Shown: positions 1 through 10,252, numbered from the stretch's first letter. The stretch is 64,000 nt of DNA from Hyphomicrobiales bacterium (GCA_021730985.1 JAKFYI010000022.1:101008-165007), one strand, 5' to 3'. Numbers and translations: made by a program. Notes: a model not told the origin generated them from the sequence alone.

Positions 1-618
<618 letters not shown>

Positions 619-619
<1 letters not shown>

Positions 620-1344
620 CACAGCGCCTCGGCCCCGAGATAGGATTCCACCACCGCCGGATCGCGCACCACCGCCTGCGGCGTGCCCTCCGCGATCGCC
701 GCGCCGTGATGCAGCACCAGCACCCGTGACGCCAGCGACATCACCGCGCGCATCACATGCTCGATCAGCAGGATGGTCAGGCCGCTTTCGCGATTGATGC
801 GGGTGAGGATGTCCACCATGCGGTCGGTCTCGGTCGGCCGCAACCCCGCCATCACCTCGTCGAGCAGCAAAAGCTTCGGATCGGTCGCCAGCGCGCGGGC
901 GACTTCGAGCCGCTTGCGGTCGGGCAAGGTGAGCGAGCCTGCCGGCTGCTCGCGCTTGTCGAACAGGTCGAGCCGCGCCAGCACGTCGCGGGCGTGTGCG
1001 CGGGCTGCTGTGACGTCGTGCCGCCGGTGCAATGCGCCGACCATCACATTATCCTCGACACTGAGACCGGAAAACGGCCGCACCAGTTGGAAGGTCCGCC
1101 CGATGCCGCGCCGGCACACCTGTTCCGGCGGCTCGCCGTCGATCCGTTCGCCGTCGAACACGATGGTCCCGGCATTCGGCCGGAACACGCCCGCGATCAT
1201 ATTGAATAGCGTGGTCTTGCCCGCGCCGTTCGGCCCGATCACCGCGAAGATCACGCCCCGCGGCACCGCGAACGTGACGTCCGACACCGCGCGCAGGCCG
1301 CTGAAGTTCTTCGAGACGTTGGCGACTTCGAGGAGTGCTGCCAT
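619..1344 (-). CDS. livG: ABC transporter ATPase LivG
   Basis: A 241-residue cytoplasmic ATPase of a HAAT (branched-chain amino acid/amide) importer. It shows Walker A GPNGAGKTTLF near residue 37 and a LivG-type C-terminus ending in a conserved ESYLG-like motif (VESYLGAEAL). The Walker B/D-loop reads LLLLDEVMAGLRPTE, with Val where most homologues have Pro after DE. The ABC signature is degenerate (AGSLTLPDRKRLEVARAL), which is normal for LivG. It lies one base after livM and overlaps livF, so the five genes form one operon. Confidence 0.95.
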
Positions 1345-1345
1345 G

Positions 1346-2362
1346 TCAGCGCTCCGTCTTGTCGCGAGACTTGTCGAGCCCGAGCTTGCGCGCCAGCGGC
1401 GGCCAGATGCCGTCGGGCAGCAGCATCACCACGATCAGGAGGCACACGCCGTAGAACACCTGCCGCGCTCCGGGCGGCGTCCAGCCGAGTGCGCTGAGCA
1501 GTTCGAAGATGCTTTCGGCGAGCCCGGTCAGCACGATCGCGCCGATGATCGGACCGAACAGCGTGCCGATGCCACCGATGATCGGCCCCAGGATCAGCTC
1601 GATCGAGCGCGAAATATGAAACACCTGCTCGGGAAACAGGTTGTTGTAGTAGAACGCGAAGAACATGCCGGCGACCGACGTCATCGAAGCCGAGATCACC
1701 ACCGCGATCATCTTGTAGCGGAACGTATCGATGCCGAGCGTCTTCGCCGCCATCTCGTCCTCGCGGATCGCCTGCCAGAAATAGCCGATCCGGCTGCGCA
1801 GCAGCCAATGGCAGATCAGGAACGCCACCACCGTCAGCGCCAGCATCACGTAGTAGAACATGGCGGGCGAGCCGCGCAGGTTCCACAGGTCGTTGCGCGT
1901 GTAGTTGGCGACGGGGAGAAAAAAGCCGGACGAGCCGCTGACCCAGCGGAAATGATCGAACCCGATGCGGGCGAACTCACAGAACGCGATGGTCAGGATC
2001 GCGAAATACACGCCCGTGACACCGAACCGGAACGCCAGATAGCCGATGAACGCACCAGCCATCGCTGCAATCACGATCGCCACCGGCAGCCCAAGCCAAG
2101 GCGACACGCCGAAGTGTACGTACAGCGCGGCCGTGGTGTAGGCGCCGAGGCCGACATAGAGCGCATGCCCGAGCGAAAGCTGCCCGGCGAAGCCCATCAT
2201 GATGTTCCACGCCTGCCCCGTGTAGGCAAAGTATAGAATGAGGATCAGCACCGTCAGCACGTAGTCGTTGGCAACCCACGGCGCGAGCAGCAGAACCGCG
2301 AGTAGCACGGCCAGCGCGATCAGAATGCGGCGCGGCACGCCTTGGGTGAGGCGCCCCATCAT
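1346..2362 (-). CDS. livM: ABC transporter permease LivM
   Basis: A 338-residue inner-membrane permease with about eight to ten hydrophobic segments. The family signature is present: an AWNIMMGFAGQLSLGHALYVG stretch near residue 50 and a late IGGIGTLFGPIIGA segment. It pairs with LivH to form the translocation pore. Its start overlaps the livH stop by four bases (ATGA), and livG follows after a one-base gap. Confidence 0.95.
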   Translation of the reverse strand: MMGRLTQGVPRRILIALAVLLAVLLLAPWVANDYVLTVLILILYFAYTGQAWNIMMGFAGQLSLGHALYVGLGAYTTAALYVHFGVSPWLGLPVAIVIAAMAGAFIGYLAFRFGVTGVYFAILTIAFCEFARIGFDHFRWVSGSSGFFLPVANYTRNDLWNLRGSPAMFYYVMLALTVVAFLICHWLLRSRIGYFWQAIREDEMAAKTLGIDTFRYKMIAVVISASMTSVAGMFFAFYYNNLFPEQVFHISRSIELILGPIIGGIGTLFGPIIGAIVLTGLAESIFELLSALGWTPPGARQVFYGVCLLIVVMLLPDGIWPPLARKLGLDKSRDKTER

Positions 2363-3231
2363 GACGCCCGCTTCCCCATGATGCCTTCAGGCCGGAACAG
2401 CAGCACCAGCACCAGGATGGCGAACGCGAACATGCTCTTGGCCGAGGGCGTGAACAGAAGGCCCGCGAGCGCCTCGGTGACGCCGATCAGCACACCGCCC
2501 AGTAGCGCGCCCGGCATCGAGCCGAGACCGCCGACGATCACGATGATGAACGCGAGCAGCGTGAACGCCGGTCCAAGCGGCGGCGTCACGTCGATGATCA
2601 GCACCAGGATCGCACCGGCCGCGCCCACGCAGGCGGCGCCCAGCCCGAACGTCAGCGCATAGAGGCGCCGCACGTCGAGGCCCACCACCAGCGCGCCGGT
2701 ATAGTTGTCGGCGCAGGCGCGAATCGCCTTGCCGGTCAACGAGAACTTGAAGAATGCGAACAGCGCCGCCGCCACTACGATCGCGGCCAAGCCTGCATAG
2801 ACCTTGGTCGCGTCGATGATGAGCGGGCCGATCGCGAAGCTGTCGAACGAATACGAGGTCTGCACGTTCTGCGCGTCGGGCCCGAACACGATCAGCAGCC
2901 CGTTGACCATGATGATCGCGACCGCGATCAGCAGCATGAACTGCGCGTGCTCCGGCCGGTTGATGAACGGCGTGATCAGCCAATTCTGCATCGCATAGCC
3001 GAGCAGGAACAGCACGCCCGCGATCGGCAGCAGCATGAGCAACGGATCGAGCTTGAACGAGGCGAACAGCGCGACCGCGAGGTACATCGCAATCGTCATC
3101 ATCTCGCCGTGGGCGAAATTGACCACCCGCACAACGCCGAAGATCACCGACAGGCCGAGCGCCATCAGCCCGTATACGAGCCCGGTCAGCAGCCCGCTGA
3201 TCGCCACGTTGAGGTAGATCTCTGCGGGCAC
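2359..3231 (-). CDS. livH: ABC transporter permease LivH
   Basis: A 290-residue integral membrane permease with the LivH hallmark GLMALGLSVIFGVVRVVNFAHGE near residues 22-45 and a C-terminal IVIVGGLGSMPGALLGG segment. With LivM it makes the membrane channel of the importer. It is the first of the transporter-core genes; the receptor gene lies about 260 bp upstream on the same strand, separated by a palindromic repeat. Confidence 0.95.
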   Translation of the reverse strand: MPAEIYLNVAISGLLTGLVYGLMALGLSVIFGVVRVVNFAHGEMMTIAMYLAVALFASFKLDPLLMLLPIAGVLFLLGYAMQNWLITPFINRPEHAQFMLLIAVAIIMVNGLLIVFGPDAQNVQTSYSFDSFAIGPLIIDATKVYAGLAAIVVAAALFAFFKFSLTGKAIRACADNYTGALVVGLDVRRLYALTFGLGAACVGAAGAILVLIIDVTPPLGPAFTLLAFIIVIVGGLGSMPGALLGGVLIGVTEALAGLLFTPSAKSMFAFAILVLVLLFRPEGIMGKRAS

Positions 3232-3290
3232 GGCTTGTTGCGCCTATCCTGGGACGAACCTCGGCGCGAACCGGATGCCGCGCGCTCGAT

Positions 3291-3454
3291 CTCTCACTCC
3301 CCCTCCCCGCATACCCCGTCGAAGACGGGCGTAAACGCCCTTTCGCGGGGGAGAGGGTGGGGTGAGGGGGAGTCTCCAAAAGCGTGCACTATCGAGAGTC
3401 CCCCTCACCCGACCGCCTGCGGCGATCGACCTCTCCCCGCACGCGGGGAGAGGT
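3291..3454. repeat. Dispersed palindromic repeat, family B copy 1
   Basis: The gap between the receptor gene and livH holds a GC-rich imperfect palindrome with CCCTCACCC, CTCTCCCCGC and GCGGGGAGAGG blocks in both orientations. A second copy of the same unit lies at 14744-14873 inside ureF. The internal stems could form a strong hairpin in the transcript. Its position between receptor and permease genes would allow differential expression; that role is inference. Confidence 0.85.
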
Positions 3455-3493
3455 GAAGCGAATATGCCGCGCGGCCGCGGACGACAACAGCCT

Positions 3494-4732
3494 CTACCGC
3501 TTGTCGTATGGCTTCATCGGCCATTCGGCCTTGGCATTGGTCGCGCCCTTCGGCGCGACCGTAACCAGTTTGCCGGCGCGATTCTGAATGCCGGCGTTCT
3601 TCAGCTTGTCGTTCTGGCCCTTGGCGTCGAACTGGATGCCAGGCCCGGTGCTGACGTTGTCGGTGATGTTGGTCTTTCGGATCGCGTCGGCCAGCGCCTT
3701 CGGATCGGCGGAGCCGGCACGCTTGTAAGCATCGGCCGCCACCATCAGAGCTTCGAAGGTGTAGATCTGGTTGGTGTTGAGGTTGATGCCCGGATGCGCC
3801 TTGGCGAGCGCGGCCTCCAGCAGCTTGCTCACCTTCTTGTTCGGATCGTACCAAGGCACGAAGCTGAGCGGCCCATCGGCCAGCTTGCCGAGCGTCTTGA
3901 GATACTGGTCCTCATACCAGCCCGGCCCCATGCTCAGCACGCCCATCGGCGACCAGCGCTGCTTGACCATTTCACGGGTAATCAGGATGGCGTCGTTGAG
4001 CCGGCTCACCACCATCAGCGCCTCGGCGCCGGTCGCCTTGGCCTTCGACACCTCGACCGAGAGGTCGCGCGCCGTCGGATCGTAGGAGATCGTCTCCTTG
4101 ATCGTGTACGGCATGTTGAATTTCGGCATCAGGCCGCCGATGCCCTTCTGCATCGCGGTGCCGAAAGTGTCGTTGACGTGCATGAACACCACGGTCTTGG
4201 GCGCCACGCCGCTCGCCTCGAACACTTCCTTCTGATTAACGAAGGCATCCGAGAGGATCATCGGCGCGGTCGCGAAGTTCCGGAACACGAACTTGTAGCC
4301 CTGCTCGGTGATCGGCGGGGCCGCTGCGATGTTGATGACGAACGGGATGCCCTTCTGCTCGGCGACCTGGGCGATCGCGGTGGACTGACCGGAGTCGAAG
4401 GCGCCGACCAGAAGCTGGGCGCCGTCGCTGATCAGCTTTTCGGCGCGCGCGCGCGCCACTTCGACGTTGGTCTCGGTGTCGGCGTTCATGATCTGCAGGC
4501 TCGGATAGCCGAGCTGCTTGAGGATGCCCGCGGTCACGTCCACGCCGCGCTGGCAGTCCTGGCCGATACCGGCCTGGGCGCCGGAGCGCGGCAGCAGAAC
4601 GCCGACCTTGAGGCCCGCGCCCTGAGCGCGAAGGATAGCGGGCGAGGCCATCAGCGACACCGTCGCGGCGGTGCCCGCGGCGAAAGTCCGGCGCGTAACG
4701 CGCGGTGAGTTCGTGAACGGCTTGCGGTCCAT
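3494..4732 (-). CDS. Periplasmic substrate-binding protein, Leu/Ile/Val-binding family
   Basis: A 412-residue type I periplasmic receptor. The N-terminus has a twin-arginine-like export signal (TRRTFAAGTAATVSLMASPA, cleavage probably after LRAQG). The mature start, LKVGVLLPRSGAQAGIGQDC, is typical of HAAT receptors. A downstream stretch (YTFEALMVAADAYKRAG) is also characteristic. It is first in the operon with livHMGF and faces a MarR regulator across a roughly 210-bp promoter region. Many relatives bind aromatic acids or amides rather than amino acids, so the substrate is open. Confidence 0.92.
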   Translation of the reverse strand: MDRKPFTNSPRVTRRTFAAGTAATVSLMASPAILRAQGAGLKVGVLLPRSGAQAGIGQDCQRGVDVTAGILKQLGYPSLQIMNADTETNVEVARARAEKLISDGAQLLVGAFDSGQSTAIAQVAEQKGIPFVINIAAAPPITEQGYKFVFRNFATAPMILSDAFVNQKEVFEASGVAPKTVVFMHVNDTFGTAMQKGIGGLMPKFNMPYTIKETISYDPTARDLSVEVSKAKATGAEALMVVSRLNDAILITREMVKQRWSPMGVLSMGPGWYEDQYLKTLGKLADGPLSFVPWYDPNKKVSKLLEAALAKAHPGINLNTNQIYTFEALMVAADAYKRAGSADPKALADAIRKTNITDNVSTGPGIQFDAKGQNDKLKNAGIQNRAGKLVTVAPKGATNAKAEWPMKPYDKR

Positions 4733-4861
4733 AACGTCCTCCCTGTCTGGTGCGGCTCGGGCGCCGGATTGTAGCTATTGTTCTTTCGGTTTGGCCTGCG
4801 ATGCAATGGGACTCTTGGCGATGCCAATGACCATTTTTCGGCTGGGCCATGCCGTGAAGAA

Positions 4862-4902
4862 ATATTGTTGATTGAGACAATAGATGTCGTCAACAACAAT
4901 AT
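4862..4902. promoter_or_regulatory. Inverted repeat, candidate MarR operator
   Basis: Perfect 9-bp arms ATATTGTTG (4862-4870) and CAACAATAT (4894-4902) lie 23 bp apart in an AT-rich island between the divergent receptor and MarR genes. Local MarR regulators commonly bind such palindromes to control both promoters. Binding is inferred from position and symmetry. Confidence 0.5.
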
Positions 4903-4941
4903 AGTCTATGATGCCGTCTGGCTTCGCAAACGGAAGGCGAG

Positions 4942-5457
4942 ATGGCCGAACGGTGGCTTTCACCCAGAACTGCAGGCAACCGCGCAGCGTCGGGCGCGCG
5001 CCGGACTACGGCCGCGCGGCGCAGCGACCATGAACCAGCCGGGCTTGGCGTACTCGAGAACCATCTTGGTTATTTCCTGCGGCGCGCCCAGATTGCGGTG
5101 TTCCAGGACTTTATCCGCACTCTTGCCGAAATCGACATAGGCCCGGCGCAATACTCCGTTCTGACCGTGATCGGCAGCAATCGCGGCCCGTCGCAGGCGG
5201 AGGTGGCCGATCTTCTCGGCATCGAGCGGGCTCGTCTGGTGCGCATGCTCGACCGGCTGGAACGGCGCGGCCTGACGATAAGGCAGCCTTCATCGACCGA
5301 CCGCCGTTCGCACGCGCTGCAACTCACGCCTCACGGCCAGAAGCTTTTCAAGCGCGCGAAGGCGCTGGCCGCGACACACGAGGCGCGGCTGATCGGCCGG
5401 TTGGGTGCGGCGCACCACAAACTGCTTCTGAAAGCCCTGCACGACTTTGAGCTCTGA
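4942..5457 (+). CDS. MarR-family transcriptional regulator
   Basis: A 171-residue protein whose residues from about 38 on form a MarR winged-helix fold: the dimerisation segment LGYFLRRAQIAVFQDF, recognition helix region PSQAEVADLLGIERARLVRMLDRLERRG, and the wing RQPSSTDRRSHALQLT. The ATG at 4942 has an AAGG ribosome site a few bases upstream. The first 35 residues are basic and unlike the family, so the true start could be a downstream alternative codon. It diverges from the liv-type operon and probably represses it until a ligand binds, but no ligand can be named. Confidence 0.9.
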   Translation: MAERWLSPRTAGNRAASGARRTTAARRSDHEPAGLGVLENHLGYFLRRAQIAVFQDFIRTLAEIDIGPAQYSVLTVIGSNRGPSQAEVADLLGIERARLVRMLDRLERRGLTIRQPSSTDRRSHALQLTPHGQKLFKRAKALAATHEARLIGRLGAAHHKLLLKALHDFEL

Positions 5458-5513
5458 TTGAAGCCCGCCACGTCAAAGGCTTGTGGGGGGCCTGCGGTGC
5501 CGGTTCAGCCGCG

Positions 5514-6815
5514 CTAGCTTCGGACGAACAGCCGTTCCACGGCGGCGGCGATCCGGAACAGGCGGTCGTCCTGGCCGTTCCGCGCGACCAGCATCAGTCC
5601 CACCGGGAGCCCGGCGGCCGGCAGCGGCAGCGAGATCGCGCACAAGTCGAAGAAATTGATCATCGACGTGTTGCGCAGCAGCAGCCCGTTCTTCGGCCCG
5701 AACGTCTCCAGCGTGGCGACCTCGGCGATCTTCGGGGCTACGATCGGCGTGGTCGGCAGGATCAGCGCATCAAGCCCGGCCATGCGGGCATCCATCGCCC
5801 GGATCAGCCTCAGGCGGTCCTGCGTCATCTCGATGTAGTCAGCGGCCATGATGGTGCCGCCGCGTTCGATGCGGGCACGGATCAACTGGTCGATCTCGTC
5901 GCCGCGGCGCTTGAGCCGGTCGCGGTGGATCGCAAACGCCTCCGGCGGCGCGAAGCCGCCCTTGGCGTTGACCGCGATCATCTCAGGGATAAGCGCGATG
6001 GTTTCCTCGGAGAGCCGCGCGCCGGACTTGCCGAGCGTGGCGGCTGCGCCTTCCCAGGCTTTCGCCACGGTGTCGTCGATGCTCTCGAACGGCATGCCCT
6101 GCACGATCCCGAACTTGAGCCCGCCCAAGGAAGCCGGTTCGATGGGCTTTGGCCGATCTCCGGCCATCACCGCATCGGCGCTGGCGCATTCGGCGACCGT
6201 TCTGGCCAACGGTCCAATCGAGTCGAGCGTGAACGACAGCGGGAACGCGCCCGCGGTCGGTACGCGCTGCCGGCTCGGCTTCCAGCCGACGATGCCGCAC
6301 AGCGCCGCAGGAATACGGGTCGAGCCGCCGGTGTCGCTGCCGATCGCGATCTCGCACATCCCATCCGCCACGGCGACGCCGCCGCCCGAGGTCGAGCCGC
6401 CGGGCACCCGCGAACGGTCGGCCGGATTGCCGGGCGTGCCGAAATGCGGATTGGCGCCGACGCCGGAGAATGCGTACTCGCTCATGTTGGTCTTGGCGGC
6501 GATCACCGCACCGGCTTCGCGGAGCCGTGTGACAACGGGCGCGTCGGCCGTGGCGGGCTCGGCCTCCTCGGCCAGCAGCTTCGATCCGGCGCGCGTCACC
6601 TCGCCTTTGACGTCGAACAAATCCTTGATGCTGACGATGGCGCCGTCCAGCGGGCCGAGCGATTGGCCGGCGCGCTTGCGGGCATCGGCTGCGTCGGCAG
6701 CGGCTCGCGCCGCATCGGCATAGACGGTGAGGCAGGCGCGGGCCCCCTCGCCGTGTGGGTCGGCAATGCGGGTCAGCGCCTGTTCCAGGCGGTCGCGGGC
6801 GGAGATGGCACTCAT
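5514..6815 (-). CDS. Amidase (amidase-signature family)
   Basis: A 433-residue amidase starting MSAISARDRLEQ. It has the catalytic Lys region (GAIVSIKDLFDVKG), the Gly/Ser-rich signature GGSTSGGGVAVADG with the cis-Ser, and the nucleophile region GSDTGGSTRIPAALCGIVG. This is the Ser-cisSer-Lys triad of GatA/acetamidase enzymes, which hydrolyse amides to acid and ammonia. It has no gatB/gatC neighbours, so it is probably catabolic. It starts 20 bp after the TRAP permease in the same orientation, which suggests the imported solute, or a product of it, is an amide. Confidence 0.93.
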   Translation of the reverse strand: MSAISARDRLEQALTRIADPHGEGARACLTVYADAARAAADAADARKRAGQSLGPLDGAIVSIKDLFDVKGEVTRAGSKLLAEEAEPATADAPVVTRLREAGAVIAAKTNMSEYAFSGVGANPHFGTPGNPADRSRVPGGSTSGGGVAVADGMCEIAIGSDTGGSTRIPAALCGIVGWKPSRQRVPTAGAFPLSFTLDSIGPLARTVAECASADAVMAGDRPKPIEPASLGGLKFGIVQGMPFESIDDTVAKAWEGAAATLGKSGARLSEETIALIPEMIAVNAKGGFAPPEAFAIHRDRLKRRGDEIDQLIRARIERGGTIMAADYIEMTQDRLRLIRAMDARMAGLDALILPTTPIVAPKIAEVATLETFGPKNGLLLRNTSMINFFDLCAISLPLPAAGLPVGLMLVARNGQDDRLFRIAAAVERLFVRS

Positions 6816-6835
6816 TCCCACACTATATACGCACG

Positions 6836-8863
6836 CTAACCGATGTCGCGCTTGGCTTCGGCCAGCAGCGGCGCAACGTCGCCGGACGGGGAAATTTGAT
6901 CCGGGGTGGGCGCGAAGCTTTTCGGCGGCGCGATCTGGCGGTGCCGCCAGATGCCCCAGGCCAGCGCCACCACCACCACCGTGCTCACCGCGGCCGACAC
7001 CTGCATGTCCGGATGGAACATCACCAGGAACGACACCGCGGCGATCAGACAGCGTATCGCGATGTCGGCGGCCAGGTTCCGATGACAGCGCCCGAACATG
7101 GAGAAGGTGATGCCGAGCGTGCTGATCAACACCAGCATGGTGTCGGCAATCTGCAGCCAACCCGGATTCACCACCATGTTGTAGCGGGTGAAGATCGCGA
7201 ATGTCATCAGCGTGATCGGCGCGCAGATTTTCAGCGCCTCCCACATCGTCTTGAGGAACGACGCATTGGCGATGCGCGCCGACACCGCGGCGGTGAGCGA
7301 AGTCGGTGGCGACAGCTCGCCCCACACCGATAGCAGGAACACGAAGAAATGCGCGACCCACGGATTGACGCCGAGCTCCTGCATTGGCCGCACGATCACC
7401 ACGGCCCCGATGATGTAGGTCGCGGTCGGCGGCAAGCCTGCGCCCGCCAGCCAGCCGAACACCCAGGCCATGCCGATCATCGCGATGATGTGCCACGACC
7501 CGAGATCGAGCAGCATGGCGCCCATCCGGTTGATAAAGCCGGTCACCGTGAACAGCCCGATCATGATGCCGAGCGTGGCGAGCAGCAGTGTCAGGTAGGA
7601 CGTCATCTCGCCGTGTGTTTCGATCGCGATCCGCGTGTTGCCGAGTAGCGACTCTTTCGCCAGCGACGGGTCTTTCGCCACATATTTGAAATAGAGGTAG
7701 GCTGCGGCCAGCAGCACATACATGAAGCTCGCGGTGTACAGCGCCGCGATCAGTTCGCCCTTGCCGCCGTAGCTGAGCAGGTGCAGCAGGTACAGCACGG
7801 AGGAAAAAAAGATCGCGGTCTTGACCTTGTCGTACAGCGGCACCACCGGCCGTTCGATCGGATCCTTCGGCAGCAGCCGCACGCAGAGCAGATACACCGC
7901 GACGCCGATCGACACGTAGTAGACAAACGCCAGCGCGAAGCCGCGGATCACGACGTCCCAGTAGGGCACGCCAAGAAACTCCGACATCAGGAACGCACCG
8001 ACCCCCATCATCGGCGGCATGATGAGGCCGCCCATCGAGGCCGAGGTCTCGACTGCGGCGGCGAACGTGCCGGGCACGCCGTAGCGCATCATCAGCGGGA
8101 TGGTGATGGTGCCGACCACCGCGGCGTTGGCGGAGCCGGAGCCACTAATCATGCCGATCGCGCTCGAGCCGATCACCGCGGTCTGCGGGATCAGTTGCCG
8201 CGAGCGGCCGGCGATCAGCCGCACCACGTTGATCATGGCGCGCTGCGCCTCGAAGCCGTTGGCGACGCCGGCCAGCAGCAGGAACGCGCCGATCAGCGTG
8301 AGCGCAAGCTGACCGTAGATGCCGTAAATGCCGGTCGAGAACTCGACCGTGCTCGAGGTGATGATGCGGTAGAAGCTGGTGCCCGGATGCCAGAAGAAAT
8401 CGACCGGGCTGAGATAGCCATAAAGCGTGTAGACGATGAGGATGACGTTGGTCCAGAACAACACCGGATGGGCAAGACGCGACAGCTCCATCACCAGCAG
8501 GAACATCAGCAGACCGACGATGAAGTCCTGCCGGGTGTACGAACCCTGCCGCCAGATCGCGATGTCCTCGAACTCGTACCAGAAGTACACGAACGCGATG
8601 ACGCAGATCGCGATATAGACGCAAACGATCGCGCGATTGGCCGCGGGCGGCAGCCATTTGTACAGATCGCCCTGCTGATAGGTGAACAGCACCTGCAGGA
8701 TCAGCGCGATCGACATCACATGAGCGACGAGCTGCTGCGGCCCGCCGAGCCCCGTGTAGTAGTACCAGATCAGCCAGCCGAACTGCAGCAGCGCGAACGC
8801 AAGGATCAGATTGCTGAGACTGAGCTGTTTCTTGATCACGGCGGCCGTCATCGCGATTCCCAT
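6836..8863 (-). CDS. TRAP transporter permease, fused small and large subunits (TAXI type)
   Basis: A 675-residue inner-membrane protein with about 16 hydrophobic segments. The first four correspond to a DctQ-like unit and the rest to a DctM-like unit, the fused arrangement normal for TAXI-TRAP systems. Conserved stretches include AVIGSSAIGMISGSGSANAAV and MGGLIMPPMMGVGAFLMSEFLGV. It uses the sodium gradient to import a solute handed over by the TAXI receptor encoded just upstream. A second Met at residue 5 is an alternative start. Confidence 0.94.
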   Translation of the reverse strand: MGIAMTAAVIKKQLSLSNLILAFALLQFGWLIWYYYTGLGGPQQLVAHVMSIALILQVLFTYQQGDLYKWLPPAANRAIVCVYIAICVIAFVYFWYEFEDIAIWRQGSYTRQDFIVGLLMFLLVMELSRLAHPVLFWTNVILIVYTLYGYLSPVDFFWHPGTSFYRIITSSTVEFSTGIYGIYGQLALTLIGAFLLLAGVANGFEAQRAMINVVRLIAGRSRQLIPQTAVIGSSAIGMISGSGSANAAVVGTITIPLMMRYGVPGTFAAAVETSASMGGLIMPPMMGVGAFLMSEFLGVPYWDVVIRGFALAFVYYVSIGVAVYLLCVRLLPKDPIERPVVPLYDKVKTAIFFSSVLYLLHLLSYGGKGELIAALYTASFMYVLLAAAYLYFKYVAKDPSLAKESLLGNTRIAIETHGEMTSYLTLLLATLGIMIGLFTVTGFINRMGAMLLDLGSWHIIAMIGMAWVFGWLAGAGLPPTATYIIGAVVIVRPMQELGVNPWVAHFFVFLLSVWGELSPPTSLTAAVSARIANASFLKTMWEALKICAPITLMTFAIFTRYNMVVNPGWLQIADTMLVLISTLGITFSMFGRCHRNLAADIAIRCLIAAVSFLVMFHPDMQVSAAVSTVVVVALAWGIWRHRQIAPPKSFAPTPDQISPSGDVAPLLAEAKRDIG

Positions 8864-8912
8864 TCACGGCGTGCGCCGCGCCCGGCTGCGCCGTCCCATC
8901 ATTTGAAGGCAA

Positions 8913-8944
8913 GGGCGGAGAAGCGCTTCAGCGCCGCTCCGCCC
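8913..8944 (-). promoter_or_regulatory. Hairpin between TAXI receptor and permease genes
   Basis: Arms GGGCGGAG and CTCCGCCC form a perfect 8-bp stem, and inside it GCGCT/AGCGC forms a further stem. It lies 34 nt after the receptor stop on the transcript. There is no U-run, so it is more likely an mRNA-stability or partial-attenuation element than a full terminator. Confidence 0.6.
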
Positions 8945-8977
8945 AAGCCTAAGCCCATGCCTAGACCGAAGCGAACG

Positions 8978-10012
8978 TCAGTTCGCGATCTTCCACTTGT
9001 CGTTCCAGGCGTTCTTTTCCTTGAGGAACTTGGCAAGCCCGCGATGCACCGGGACGTCCGGGTTGGCGTTGATGCCGCCGACCTGCATGCCGACGAAGTC
9101 CTTCGACAGCGGCGTGAAGCCGGCATCGAGCGAAGCGAGCTTGTCCTTGTTCTTCTCGAACGAGGACAGGATGCGGTACACCACGTCTTCGGGCATGTCG
9201 GCCCGGACGTTGTAAGCGAACAGGATCGGCACGCCCTGAATCGTCTCGACGCCCACGTTTTTCGTGAACGCGTTCTTCGCCTCGACGTTCTCGACCAGCA
9301 GACCCGCCGCCTTCAGCTTCGCCACCTCGTCCGGGCACGGGTTCACCACCCGCACGTCCATGCGGATTTCGGTTTCCTTCCAGTACGGCACCAGCGAGCG
9401 GCCCGCCGTCGTGTAGGCCGCGGCGCCCACGATCGTGCCGGCCTGCATCGCGTCGGACTGCGTCTTGGGATCGATCTGGACGTGCTTGAAGTCGTAGCCG
9501 AGCGCCTTATAGGAGCGGCGCAGGTTCGACCAGTTCATGAAGCCTGCCGGCGAGAAGAACACCGGCTTGCCGCTGAAATCCTTCCAGCACTTGAACTGCG
9601 CCGCCTTGTCGGCCGGCACTGCCATGAAGGTTTCCATCGGATAGGCGTACCAGGTGTGGACCAGCATACCCTTGCCGGCCTTGTAGCCCTTAAAGCCGGC
9701 TTCACCCGCGTAGAGCTCGGTCATGCCGATGTCGGCGGTGTAGCCGACCTCGCCGTCGCCATCCATCGCGGCCTTCATCGCCGCCGTCGTGGACGGATAA
9801 GGATTGACGGTCACGGTGTAGTCGCCGAGCGCCTCCTCGATCATCTTGGTGACCGACGCCGCGACCTTGTAGCCGTAGGTGTCCACGCCCGCGACCGCCC
9901 AGCGGATCGACTTGCGCTGCTGCGCGTCGGCCGGCGGGATCGCGGCAAATCCCGCCACGGCTGCGAGCGCCAGCGCGGAAACAGTGCAGATCAAGGCTCG
10001 TTGGGTCGTCAT
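8978..10012 (-). CDS. TAXI-family TRAP solute-binding protein
   Basis: A 344-residue periplasmic receptor with a signal peptide (MTTQRALICTVSALALAAVA, cleavage probably after PADA). The mature part has the TAXI layout: RWAVAGVDTYGYKVAASVTKMIEE, then a DIGM-type site after GEVGYTA and a middle WKDFSGKPV segment. It captures an unknown solute and delivers it to the fused permease. It is the first gene of the operon receptor-permease-amidase and faces a PaaG-like gene across a 240-bp gap. Confidence 0.92.
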   Translation of the reverse strand: MTTQRALICTVSALALAAVAGFAAIPPADAQQRKSIRWAVAGVDTYGYKVAASVTKMIEEALGDYTVTVNPYPSTTAAMKAAMDGDGEVGYTADIGMTELYAGEAGFKGYKAGKGMLVHTWYAYPMETFMAVPADKAAQFKCWKDFSGKPVFFSPAGFMNWSNLRRSYKALGYDFKHVQIDPKTQSDAMQAGTIVGAAAYTTAGRSLVPYWKETEIRMDVRVVNPCPDEVAKLKAAGLLVENVEAKNAFTKNVGVETIQGVPILFAYNVRADMPEDVVYRILSSFEKNKDKLASLDAGFTPLSKDFVGMQVGGINANPDVPVHRGLAKFLKEKNAWNDKWKIAN

Positions 10013-10252
10013 TGCATTCCTCCCTTGGGCATTTTTTAAACGCGGGCCGATCGCGCGCTGCGATGGCTTGCGGCACGCGCTTCGCTTGCCCCATCATTGC
10101 CGATCAAGGCAAGCGCGAACAGCGCTATTGCCGGGCCGCACCGCCCGGCTTTCGGGCTGGCACCCGCGCTCGAACGGAAAACTCCAGATAATCTGCTGGA
10201 AATGCTGACATATTTGGCTGTGCGGCGGATTGCCGCCGAAAGGAAGGGAAGC

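Noticed and set aside
773..2236. Long plus-strand open frames over livG-livM
   Set aside because: They are antisense to genes with clear family motifs, are rich in Arg/His/Gln, and show no protein family; they result from high GC codon bias.
5514..6815. GatA subunit of the tRNA amidotransferase
   Set aside because: No gatB or gatC is adjacent, and the gene is in a transporter operon; a catabolic amidase fits better.
7781..10039. A 752-codon plus-strand open frame opposite the TAXI receptor and permease genes
   Set aside because: Its translation is a low-complexity His/Arg/Asp sequence, and both opposite-strand genes are unmistakable.
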